Below, in pieces: positions 1-7,217 of a DNA stretch of 64,000 nucleotides. The notes beneath the pieces were generated by a model, which worked only from the letters and a program-made list of their open reading frames with translations, searched no databases and had not been told where the DNA came from. The translations under genes and the position numbers were made by a program. Numbering within the stretch: the first letter of the stretch is position 1; every line of letters begins with the position of its first letter. Source of the DNA: Aquisalimonas lutea (GTDB lineage: Bacteria; Pseudomonadota; Gammaproteobacteria; Nitrococcales; Aquisalimonadaceae); contig NZ_JAUFPK010000005.1 of NCBI RefSeq assembly GCF_030409225.1, positions 310,831-374,830 of the forward strand, read 5' to 3'.

Positions 1-218
1 ATGCCCATGCCACCCTGGCCACCGCCATGCATGCCACCACCCATCATGCCCTGCATGCCGCCAGAGCCACTGCCCATCATGGGACAGTCCTGCATCATGC
101 CGCCCTGACCGCCGCCCATCATGCCTTGCATGCCTTGAGCGCCGGCAATTCCTACAGTGCCTGCTCCCAGGAGCAGGGCCATCCCGAGTGCTGCCTTGTA
201 ACCGCGATTCATCGTCAT
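1..218 (-). CDS. Met/Gly-rich small exported protein (partial)
   Basis: The gene is cut by the left window edge; about 72 codons are visible. The start is ATG at 218 behind a GGAGG seven bases upstream; a second in-frame ATG is at 212. The product opens with a short basic stretch and a hydrophobic signal peptide (AALGMALLLGAGTVGIAGA), then a low-complexity region of repeated QGMMGGG and GGMHGGG units with one Cys (QDCPMM). Met-rich periplasmic peptides of this kind are common in copper-resistance clusters and may bind Cu(I). That role is inferred from composition and from the other metal genes in the window. No catalytic domain is visible. Confidence 0.65.
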   Translation of the reverse strand, partial: MTMNRGYKAALGMALLLGAGTVGIAGAQGMQGMMGGGQGGMMQDCPMMGSGSGGMQGMMGGGMHGGGQGGMG

Positions 219-275
219 TTCGAAACCTCCTGAAGCGTGTGCTTCAACGCGTGATGTGGACGCCGAGTGGCGTCG

Positions 276-533
276 TCATGTCCTGGGTGAACGGAGATCC
301 AGCAGATCCTGCTGGCGCTTGAGAAACTCGTCCCGCTCGATGTCGCCGCGGGCATAGCGCTCGGCCAGGGCCTGGAGCGGTTCCTCGCCGTCGCCCTGTT
401 GCCGGCCGAGCAGTGCTGACAGCAGCAGGTACGTGCCGGCCAGGATTAGGGCGAGCACGGTGATCATGATGATCACCATCAGCGAGTGCCCGAGCCAGAA
501 GCCCGCACCGGTGTCATGAAGGATGGAATGCAT
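276..533 (-). CDS. SHOCT-domain small membrane protein
   Basis: This 85-residue protein has one strong transmembrane helix (about residues 15-42). Its C-terminal tail (LQALAERYARGDIERDEFLKR) is the SHOCT short helical module, whose hallmark is the AxRYARGEIxxxEYxxR pattern. SHOCT tails are thought to mediate oligomerisation or protein contacts; no enzymatic role is known. GGGAGG lies about twelve bases before the ATG. It is downstream of, and on the same strand as, the 140-residue secreted protein at 601-1023, and upstream of the Met-rich protein, so the three may form one metal-associated transcription unit. The exact function is unknown. Confidence 0.7.
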   Translation of the reverse strand: MHSILHDTGAGFWLGHSLMVIIMITVLALILAGTYLLLSALLGRQQGDGEEPLQALAERYARGDIERDEFLKRQQDLLDLRSPRT

Positions 534-600
534 GGGTTATCAACCTCCCGAAAGGGATTAACGGGCGCCGCTCGACGCGGCGTCGCAGGAGGTCGAAGGA

Positions 601-1023
601 TCAGACGCGCAGACGTCGGGTCAGCAGGTAGACCGGGCCGGTGTGCGGAGCATCGGCGGCAAGCAGGGCTTTGAGCACGGCTCCAGAGATCGGTGAGTCG
701 TCATGCACCGGGACCAGACGCGGAATCACCGCAACGTTGTCGTCGGGGGCCGGCAATTCCGTTTCACGGTTGTGACCCACGAGGAGATGCTCTTCCCCGT
801 CATGGCTGCGATGGTGGCAGACCGGCGTGTCCGACGGACCATGGGCGTGCACGCTCGGTTCATGTTCAGCGGTATCATCCGGTGTGGACCCGACCGGTTC
901 AGAGTTCGCCAGAGCCGCCGTGACCGGCAGCAGAACCAGCAGGATGAGCAGCAGCCACCTCCAGGGGCGTACTCGCCGCAGCGTGCCTCCTTCGGCAGTG
1001 ATGTTGGGTTGCTGCGTTCGCAT
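601..1023 (-). CDS. Secreted or membrane-anchored hypothetical protein, His-containing
   Basis: This 140-residue frame starts at ATG 1023. Residues 19-40 (RPWRWLLLILLVLLPVTAALA) form a signal peptide or membrane anchor. The rest is polar and periplasmic, with several His residues (HEPSVHAHG, CHHRSHDGEEH) and a single Cys that could bind metal. I do not recognise a family. It resembles in style the short His-bearing exported proteins found next to copper and CzcI-type genes. It is the first gene of the leftward group 1023 to 1. Function unknown; that it is a gene is supported by its codon use and its clean fit with its neighbours. Confidence 0.5.
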   Translation of the reverse strand: MRTQQPNITAEGGTLRRVRPWRWLLLILLVLLPVTAALANSEPVGSTPDDTAEHEPSVHAHGPSDTPVCHHRSHDGEEHLLVGHNRETELPAPDDNVAVIPRLVPVHDDSPISGAVLKALLAADAPHTGPVYLLTRRLRV

Positions 1024-1243
1024 TGAGCGTGTCCGTCGAGGATCTAGAACCAGATTAACAAATTAGCAAGCCTTGGTGGCGAGCGACTTGATCAGGGTCA
1101 AGGCTGTGGTGCAAAGGCAATGACCGCCCATTCCTCTGGACGCACTGGCCAGGCATTCGGCGGAAAACGAGCGGAGATGCGCGCTGGCGAAGCGCCGGGC
1201 GTAAACACCAATCTAGTGGCATGGGAAACGGGGAGACTGTGCG

Positions 1244-1447
1244 ATGATGAATGAAGGAATGTTTGGCGGCCACCTCATCTGGATGCTGATCATGGCGGCC
1301 ATTGTCGTCATCCCATTCTGGAGGATCTGCAGCAAGGCGGGTTACTCGGGCTGGCTGAGCCTGCTGATTCTGATCCCGTTGGCGAACCTCGTGTTTCTCT
1401 ACTTTCTGGCTTTCTCCGAGTGGCCATCACACCGCAAGTTCAGGTGA
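1244..1447 (+). CDS. Small two-helix membrane protein
   Basis: This 67-residue protein begins MMNEGMFGGHL, with two adjacent ATG codons (1244 and 1247) behind GGGGAG. Two hydrophobic helices cover about residues 10-26 and 35-58, separated by the conserved-looking loop RICSKAGYSGWLSLL, and the tail is basic. Short proteins with a KAGYSGWLSLL loop are widespread uncharacterised inner-membrane proteins in Proteobacteria. It is divergent from the 1023 gene, and the 220-bp gap probably carries both promoters. Immediately after its stop lies a decayed phospholipase D-like fragment. Function unknown. Confidence 0.6.
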   Translation: MMNEGMFGGHLIWMLIMAAIVVIPFWRICSKAGYSGWLSLLILIPLANLVFLYFLAFSEWPSHRKFR

Positions 1448-1449
1448 GC

Positions 1450-1650
1450 GCAGAATCCGAATTCGAGGTCTTCAGCGAAGGGCGCCGCTGCATGCGGGCA
1501 TGCTCGGCGATCTCGAAGCCGCACAGAAGCGGCTATGGATGGAAGACTGTATCCTCACCGCGGACCGCGTGGGCAAGGCGTTCATTACGGCGTTGCGCGC
1601 CTGCGCTCGACACGCACGGACTCATGGTCGACAAGCGTATTTGTCCGCGT
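1450..1650 (+). pseudogene. Decayed phospholipase D / cardiolipin synthase-like fragment
   Basis: Read in two frames, this stretch gives EFEVFSEGRRC followed by MLGDLEAAQKRLWMEDCILTA and DRVGKAFITALRACARHA. That is the layout of the N-terminal strand-helix of PLD-superfamily cardiolipin synthases (xxMLxDIxxAxxxIWLExYIxxDDxxGxxFxxAL). The match needs a frameshift near 1495. Nothing of the catalytic HKD motifs remains before the reading frame ends around 1730. It is a remnant of a larger gene. The family call rests on a short match, so confidence is moderate. Confidence 0.4.
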
Positions 1651-1729
1651 TGCTTTCTTCCTACATCGGAAGGGCGGGGGCAGGGTTAGCCGCGTATGAT
1701 GGCAGTGACACCCGGGGCTCGGTTCTGAT

Positions 1730-3028
1730 CTAGACGAATACGGATGCAAAGCCGCCACCTGGCGTGCGGAAGTTCGTGGTCTGCCCCTGGTACAGCCGGG
1801 CCGCGATAAGCTGAACGTCGCCGGCGTACACATAGTTGCGCAGATCGACCTTCAGTGTGGTTTGTTCCCCGTCCACCAGAACACCGCGTTCGCTCGGGGG
1901 GATGCGGGATTGGGCAACGTACGCATCCTCGCGAATGGCCGTCCAGACACGCTTGGTCAGCTTGTTGCCGCGGTAGGTGGCTTTGCTGCCGTACCCGCTG
2001 GCCGGCTTGAAGAAGAAGTGCCGGCGTTGTTGCCACAGGGCGTCGGCGTTCTCGGGTGTAACGGCGACGGTGTGCGGGATACCACGCAGCAGGGTCGATA
2101 TGGTGGGCTCCGGGATTCGCCACTGGCGCAGCAGCTTTTCGTCGGTCAATGCGGTGAGGTTGCGCTTGTCAGCATACATGGCGTAGGTGTGCGGGTTGGG
2201 CGTCACTACGACCGTGCCCGCCTCATAGGCATTCCGCAGGGCCACGTGATCGGGTGATTCCAGGGTGAAGTCGGTCAGGCGATTGTAGACGAGGTCGATG
2301 GGGGTGCCTTCATGCCACAATCTGCCCTCGGCATACCGTAGTGACCCAGCGTCCGCGATCACGGCTCTGACCCCGTGCCGCAGGAACATCCGGGCGGCGA
2401 GGCAGAACTCCGGGTACAGGTACTGCTCGGTCGGAGAGTCATCGACGATTGCCACCGTTTCGAGCGGTGTATCTCCCCGTTGCAGGGCCCATTCGTCACG
2501 AAACATGGCGAACAAGCGGTCCTCGAGAGAGGAAGGAGGTGGCTGCGCGGCTGAGTCCTCCAACAGATTGGCACAGCAGGGCATCTGCGCCCGCGCCAGG
2601 GCGGCATTGAGCCAGGCGCCGCCGGCGTTCGTGTTGATCTCAATGAGTTGCGGCCCATCCGGACCCAGATGGAAGTCGAATCCCATGCAGGCGCCCAATG
2701 GCCCGAATGGCCGCCTGGCAATCGGTCGCGCCCAGCCCATGATGTGTTGTTGATAAGCGGGTGTGGCCACGACCTGGTCCACAGCCTCGATCAGCGAACG
2801 CATTTCAACGGCATGTCGCTGGCTGAGGAAAACAGCCGTGTTGGAGAGAAGATGCGGGCGAGTCGCCAGGATATGCTCGTACAGGTCCGCATCCGGCTGT
2901 TCCGCTAAGAGCTGCTGGTGTAGCAGGGTCTGATCGACAGTGCGGCAGAAGCAGACGCGGTTCAACGTCTCTATTGCGCTGCCACAGCCGGGGCCGCAAG
3001 GAGGGCTTTCGGGCGAATCAGTTTGCAT
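1730..3028 (-). CDS. ATP-grasp-like protein, circularly permuted type
   Basis: The protein is 432 residues. The central segment MGFDFHLGPDGPQLIEINTNAGG (about 115-137) carries the acidic, Asn-containing ATP-grasp magnesium site (LIEINTNAG), and HFFFKPASGYGSKATYRGNK (about 340-360) looks like the nucleotide-binding lysine and glycine-rich loop. The segments appear in permuted order, as in glutathionylspermidine-synthase-like ATP-grasp proteins. The reaction is probably an ATP-dependent carboxylate-amine ligation; the substrate is unknown. The N-terminus has a Cys-rich patch (CGPGC, VCFCR). It is a lone gene with no obvious partner. The upstream region contains TTGACTTGC-like promoter sequence near 3040. 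The fold call is supported by motifs; the substrate is not. Confidence 0.6.
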   Translation of the reverse strand: MQTDSPESPPCGPGCGSAIETLNRVCFCRTVDQTLLHQQLLAEQPDADLYEHILATRPHLLSNTAVFLSQRHAVEMRSLIEAVDQVVATPAYQQHIMGWARPIARRPFGPLGACMGFDFHLGPDGPQLIEINTNAGGAWLNAALARAQMPCCANLLEDSAAQPPPSSLEDRLFAMFRDEWALQRGDTPLETVAIVDDSPTEQYLYPEFCLAARMFLRHGVRAVIADAGSLRYAEGRLWHEGTPIDLVYNRLTDFTLESPDHVALRNAYEAGTVVVTPNPHTYAMYADKRNLTALTDEKLLRQWRIPEPTISTLLRGIPHTVAVTPENADALWQQRRHFFFKPASGYGSKATYRGNKLTKRVWTAIREDAYVAQSRIPPSERGVLVDGEQTTLKVDLRNYVYAGDVQLIAARLYQGQTTNFRTPGGGFASVFV

Positions 3029-3583
3029 GCGCGTGCTAGACCCTTGACTTGCTTTGGCGGCTATCGAGTTACTGCATCGACAGAGTATTCAGTAGATGCC
3101 GTGACTGGTTCGGCACCGGGCGGTCGAACTCCAGAATCCCCTATTCGATTGAATCATGCCTTCGCATAGTCATGCGCTCAATCCGCCGCTTACACGCTCG
3201 CTCCGTTTAGCGCAACATCGAGAAGCTCGTGGACACTACGGAAAGCGGCCGTTGACATGCGGTTAAGCGACTACCGCTTTGGGTCGTGATGAGACGACGC
3301 GCGGGGCATCGAGCGATTCGAAGTTCTCCTGCGAATCCCCAAGGTTTGTTCTGGAGCTCCGGCATGGCAGGGCTCGCATGGGCTCGTAACAGGTATGTCA
3401 CGCCATCATGTGGCAAGCGGAGGGTGCGCAGGCGAGGATCGCGAGCACCTTTCAAGCCGGGCCTGAGGCGATGTGCGCTGAGTCAGCACACTATAAGCTT
3501 TGCTAGACACGCTCGGCAGCTACCATGCTACGAGGCGCGCAGGAATTCGCCAGCGGCATTCCAGTGCTGGTACTTGGAGGTCT
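3029..3583. other. Intergenic region, no supported gene
   Basis: About 555 bases between two divergent genes. Open frames on both strands (for example 3207-3455 minus and 3286-3654 plus) show no recognisable motif, membrane segment or plausible start. The left part should hold the promoter of the ATP-grasp gene. The right part leads into the RBS (GGAGG, 3576-3580) of the methyltransferase-HNH gene. No repeat or structured RNA was recognised. Confidence 0.5.
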
Positions 3584-5338
3584 ATGAACGGGGTGGGGCA
3601 CTCGCACAGTCGCGCTGTGGCTTGGTACGACGCGCACGCGGTAGCGGCGGCTGAGCGTTACGAGCAGTTAGAGGTCGGCGAGGTCCACGACTGGCTGATC
3701 CCCCGGCTACCACGCCGACCAGGTACGACGGTACTCGACGTCGGCGCCGGCTCGGGTCGTGATGCAGCCTGGTTTGCCGACGGCGGCTACGAGGTCGTTG
3801 CGGTTGAACCGTCGGCGGGACTGCGTACCGAGGGCAAGCGCCGCCACCCGGACCCGCGTATCCGATGGGTCAACGACCACCTTCCGGGTCTGGACAAGGT
3901 CACGCGCCTGGGCATGTCGTTCGAGCTTATCCTGCTGAGCGCGGTCTGGATGCACGTACCGCCGTTGGAGCGGTCGCGGGCGTTCCGCAAGCTGATCATG
4001 TTGCTTAAGCCTGGTGGGATGCTGGCGATCACGCTGCGCCAGGGACCGGCTGAAGCTGAGCGCGGCATGCACGAGGCGACGGCCGAGGAGGTGATGCGGC
4101 TCGGCCGTTCGCATGGCGCCTACGTCGAGCACGTCGACGAAAGTCCCGACGCGCAGGGGCGGGAGGGCATCAACTGGGCCCAGATCGCGATCCGGCTACC
4201 CGATGACGGCACCGGTGCCCTGCCGCTGCTGCGGCACATCATCCTCAACGACGACAAAAGCTCCACCTATAAGCTTGCGCTGTTGCGGTGCCTGTGCCGG
4301 ATCGCCGACTCCGCCGACGGGCTGGCAAGGCATGGGTCGGACGAGACCGTTGATCTGCCCTTCGGCCTCGTGGCGCTCACATGGATCCGTGCGTTCCAGC
4401 CCCTGATCGCCCGCCGGCTACCGCAGAGGCCGGGTCACGACGGCACGACTCGAGGTCTGGGTTTCGCGAAAGAGGGGTTTCTTCGCTTGCTCCAGCTGCA
4501 AGTTACGCCTTCTGATCTCCATGTTGGCATGCGGTTCACCGGGGATCGGGCCATGGCGCTCTCAATGGCCATTCGTGAGGCGACAGCCAACATCGCCATG
4601 ATGCCCGCGCAATACACGACCTATCCGAACGGCGGACCCGTGTTCCGCGTGCAGCGCCCGCGCACCATCCACCAACCGCAGGATGTTGTTGTAGACGCAC
4701 CGTTCCTCTGGCAATTCGGCACCTTTCGTGTGCCGCTCGATGTCTGGCGTGCGCTTCAGCGGTTCAGCGTATGGATTGAACCCTCGGTGGAGACTGAATG
4801 GAAGCGACTGATGGCGCAGTATCTCGAGCGCCAGATGAGGCATGTCGAGCCGGCCGAGATTGAGCAGGCCATGGTTTGGAGCGAGCCACAGCGCGACGTG
4901 CGCATCGCCCGTGACCGGGTGGAAGCCCTCCGGGCAGAGGGAGAACCGATATATTGCATCTGGAGCGGTAGGCGACTTCTAGACAATAGGTTCGACGTTG
5001 ACCACTGTTTCCCTTGGGCCGCCTGGCCCTGCGAAGATCTGTGGAATTTGCTCCCAGCCAGCCGGCCGGTGAACAGTCAAAAGGGTGCCCGCATCCCGGA
5101 CGCGCACACGCTGCAGGAGGCTCAGGATCACATCATGAACTGGTGGGAGCGGGCATGGTGCCGAACGGATCATCCCGGCCTATATGAGCGGTTCGGCCGC
5201 GAAGCCGCAGCGACGCTCGGCGGCCTGGATACACGGGAGTCCATCGAGCTTGAGGACGTGTTCTCCGCCGTCAGCCTCCGACGCATCCGACTGAAACATG
5301 ATCAGCAAGTACCCGAGTGGCAGTACCTCTCGAATTAG
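3584..5338 (+). CDS. SAM-dependent methyltransferase fused to HNH endonuclease
   Basis: The start is ATG 3584 with GGAGG just upstream; the frame extends to 3500 but lacks a sensible start there. The 584-residue product has a class I methyltransferase at residues about 10-215: motif I VLDVGAGSGRDAAWFA at about 50, acidic VAVEPSAG, and MLLKPGGMLAITLR. A helical middle domain of unknown type spans about 220-430. The C-terminal HNH nuclease at about 458-508 reads CIWSGRRLLDNRFDVDHCFP, with NLLPASRPVNSQKG completing the ββα-metal fold. One chain that can methylate one substrate and cut nucleic acid suggests a restriction or defence enzyme, or a toxin with a modifying arm. The target is unknown. 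It sits in an accessory slot next to the conjugation block, with a NERD gene nearby. Confidence 0.75.
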   Translation: MNGVGHSHSRAVAWYDAHAVAAAERYEQLEVGEVHDWLIPRLPRRPGTTVLDVGAGSGRDAAWFADGGYEVVAVEPSAGLRTEGKRRHPDPRIRWVNDHLPGLDKVTRLGMSFELILLSAVWMHVPPLERSRAFRKLIMLLKPGGMLAITLRQGPAEAERGMHEATAEEVMRLGRSHGAYVEHVDESPDAQGREGINWAQIAIRLPDDGTGALPLLRHIILNDDKSSTYKLALLRCLCRIADSADGLARHGSDETVDLPFGLVALTWIRAFQPLIARRLPQRPGHDGTTRGLGFAKEGFLRLLQLQVTPSDLHVGMRFTGDRAMALSMAIREATANIAMMPAQYTTYPNGGPVFRVQRPRTIHQPQDVVVDAPFLWQFGTFRVPLDVWRALQRFSVWIEPSVETEWKRLMAQYLERQMRHVEPAEIEQAMVWSEPQRDVRIARDRVEALRAEGEPIYCIWSGRRLLDNRFDVDHCFPWAAWPCEDLWNLLPASRPVNSQKGARIPDAHTLQEAQDHIMNWWERAWCRTDHPGLYERFGREAAATLGGLDTRESIELEDVFSAVSLRRIRLKHDQQVPEWQYLSN

Positions 5339-5355
5339 TGTGGAGGTTAGAGCAA

Positions 5356-5517
5356 GTGGCCGCGCGGAGTTTCCGCCTGATTCAGACGATTCGCTTCTCA
5401 AATAGGAGTTCCGGGTACGAGAACATCGTGTTTGAAGGCGCTCAACTGAATGAGTTTCAGGTTGTGGGGGAGTTCAGAAGGGTTACTGGGGAACCCACCC
5501 TGATACTCCAGCGCTGA
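5356..5517 (+). CDS. Possible small partner protein downstream of the methyltransferase-HNH gene
   Basis: This is a 53-codon frame opening with GTG 5356, placed nine bases after GGAGG (5342-5346), only 18 bases past the stop of the preceding gene. The product VAARSFRLIQTIRFSNRSSG and onward reads as alternating β-strand-like segments (YENIVFEG, NEFQVVGEFRR, EPTLILQR) and has no membrane helix or Cys. No family recognised. It could be a co-transcribed small partner or immunity-like protein, or a chance frame. The RBS spacing and the tight linkage are the only support. Confidence 0.35.
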   Translation: MAARSFRLIQTIRFSNRSSGYENIVFEGAQLNEFQVVGEFRRVTGEPTLILQR

Positions 5518-5587
5518 TGCAGGCTGCAACCTGGATCACCGTCTATTGCAGCCCTGCCGATTCCGTGATCGTCGGGGCTCTGCGGGG

Positions 5588-6312
5588 TCATCCAGCCTGG
5601 ACGGAGAACAGGTAGAACGCGCCGACAACGGCGCCTGCAGCGATCATGATCATCCCTACAGAGGTCGCCTTATCTACCCCGTGCTTCCGACCCAATGCTG
5701 TCCGGTGAGCTTTCCGTACGGGCGCATCGCTTCGCGTTGCCGCCCTGAGTTCTTGCCAGGCCGAATTCCATTCCGCGTGCGGTGGACCTTCGGCAGCGGC
5801 TTCGGCCCGGAACTCGGCGGCAAGTTCGCGAGGCCGTTGAACACCCTCCGGTATGCCCTTGGGGAATTCTGCGCGACCGCCGACAACAACGTGGCCGTGG
5901 ACTGGAACGCGGTCTCCCACAAGGGCATTCACCGCCTGAATGTGACCCCAGTTCTGGCGCAAAGGATTCTGAATCCGGATGGAGCGCCGACCAAGGCGCT
6001 GCGTCCAAGTGCTCTGCCTCGCGCTGCCAAAGATCCGGCCGCCGTAGTTCTTGGTCTCGATCACCCGGATACCTTTCCCGTCAGGTAGAGATGATCGATC
6101 TGGGTCATGCCGCCGCGACCATCCGGGAGAATGCAGTCATGGAGTTCGTCCGTGGCAAGACCCTTTAGTCGAGCACGGACGGCCCGCTCTCCGACTAGAC
6201 CTTTGGGCTTTGGCATAACCGCCAGTTTTAGACCATCCAGAACGAGCAGAGCGGGCACGACCCAGCCCGCCTTGTGCCAGAGGATTTCCAATACCTGTGA
6301 GCTACCGATCAC
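5588..6312 (-). pseudogene. NERD-domain protein, frameshifted
   Basis: Two consecutive minus-strand frames form one nuclease-related-domain (NERD) protein. The first (6312-6061) has a membrane helix and GERAVRARLKGL, then DGRGGMTQIDHLYLTG. The second continues IRVIETKNYGGRIFGSARQ with the QNPLRQNWGHIQAV segment typical of NERD proteins. Around 6052-6065 the sequence GGAAAGGT needs one extra base to keep LTGKGIRVIETK in frame, so a single-base deletion or a sequencing error separates the halves. The C-terminus has another hydrophobic helix (about 5600-5650). NERD proteins are predicted nucleases fused to membrane anchors and are frequent on mobile elements. An intact copy would be about 240 residues. 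Confidence 0.7.
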
Positions 6313-6476
6313 GTTATATGGTCCCTGTTTCGGATTCCGGCCAAGGCTGGCACAAGTTGGTCGGCGTATTCTCGGTCACGTTGCCTCACGCATCTCTACT
6401 CCACTCGATCGGTCCAGGGTGCCACAGCGAATCCGAAGCGACCGTGCGCGGTGACGCAGGAACACGATCGTCCAGA

Positions 6477-7217
6477 TTAGAGATACTTTTTGAACCGCGA
6501 CGCCGTGATCGCCACGGTCGTGGCGTTGAGCACGGAGAAGGGCAGGATCACCCAGTTGGGGTGGGTGGAGACGGGTAACGCCAGGTAGACCACCCAGGCC
6601 ATGGCGATCGAGGGCATCATGAGCCGCTTCGCGTGGTGGTAGACGAACGATGACTCCCGGCCACCTCCCCAGCGACGCAGCTCGCGCTGCACCAGGCCAT
6701 CGACGACGGCGACCAGGCCGAAGAGCACGAAGATGGGCATGGCCAGTGTCAGCACGCCGACGCGCAGGGCGAAGACCTGCATGATGGTCACCGCCGACAG
6801 GATATACGGTTCCGCGGCGGCATAGCTTGCCCGGGCAGCGTGCTGGAGATCACCGCCCTCGGGGTCCGGTGACCGGGCGAGCCATCGCAGTAGGGACTGG
6901 AGCCCGGAGGCTTCGACAACACCGTAATAGGTCCAGTCGGCGAAGGCTTTGGCATACATTGCCGAATTGTCGATTCCTGGGACGACGGAGCGCTCGAAGT
7001 CCTGATGCAGGTAGCCGAGCTCGCGCTGGAGCATCTGCCGGCTGTGCTCGACGCCTTGATCCGGCCAGATCCAGGTCTGGCCGATCCATTCCACGACGAT
7101 CGAGAACACAAGGGCGAGGAGCAGCCACACGATGGTCTGCCCCAGGTAGGCGCATGTCCTGCCGACAACACCGGTGGGTTGCCGGGCCTGCTGCCGGACC
7201 GTCTGCTGTGTCGCCAT
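6477..7217 (-). CDS. ICE membrane protein, TIGR03747/DUF4400-like
   Basis: The start ATG at 7217 shares its first two bases with the traD stop (TGATG), which argues against the longer frame opening at 7268. The product of about 246 residues has four hydrophobic segments: VWLLLALVFSIVVEWIG near 35, a helix around YILSAVTIMQVFALRVG, LAMPIFVLFGLVAVVDGLVQ, and WVVYLALPVSTHPNWVILP. It also has the WTYYGVVEASGLQ and RELRRWGGGRESSFVYHHAKR segments that I associate with the TIGR03747 family of integrating conjugative elements. It always follows TraD in these elements and is probably an inner-membrane partner of the coupling protein. It is the last recognised gene of the leftward conjugation block. 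Confidence 0.85.
   Translation of the reverse strand: MATQQTVRQQARQPTGVVGRTCAYLGQTIVWLLLALVFSIVVEWIGQTWIWPDQGVEHSRQMLQRELGYLHQDFERSVVPGIDNSAMYAKAFADWTYYGVVEASGLQSLLRWLARSPDPEGGDLQHAARASYAAAEPYILSAVTIMQVFALRVGVLTLAMPIFVLFGLVAVVDGLVQRELRRWGGGRESSFVYHHAKRLMMPSIAMAWVVYLALPVSTHPNWVILPFSVLNATTVAITASRFKKYL

Noticed and set aside
27-233. Plus-strand His/Ala-rich frame at the left edge
   Set aside because: It is the complement of the Met/Gly repeats of the exported protein on the minus strand.
3207-3455. Minus-strand frame of 82 codons in the 3-kb gap
   Set aside because: No RBS, motif or membrane segment, and no codon bias comparable to neighbours.
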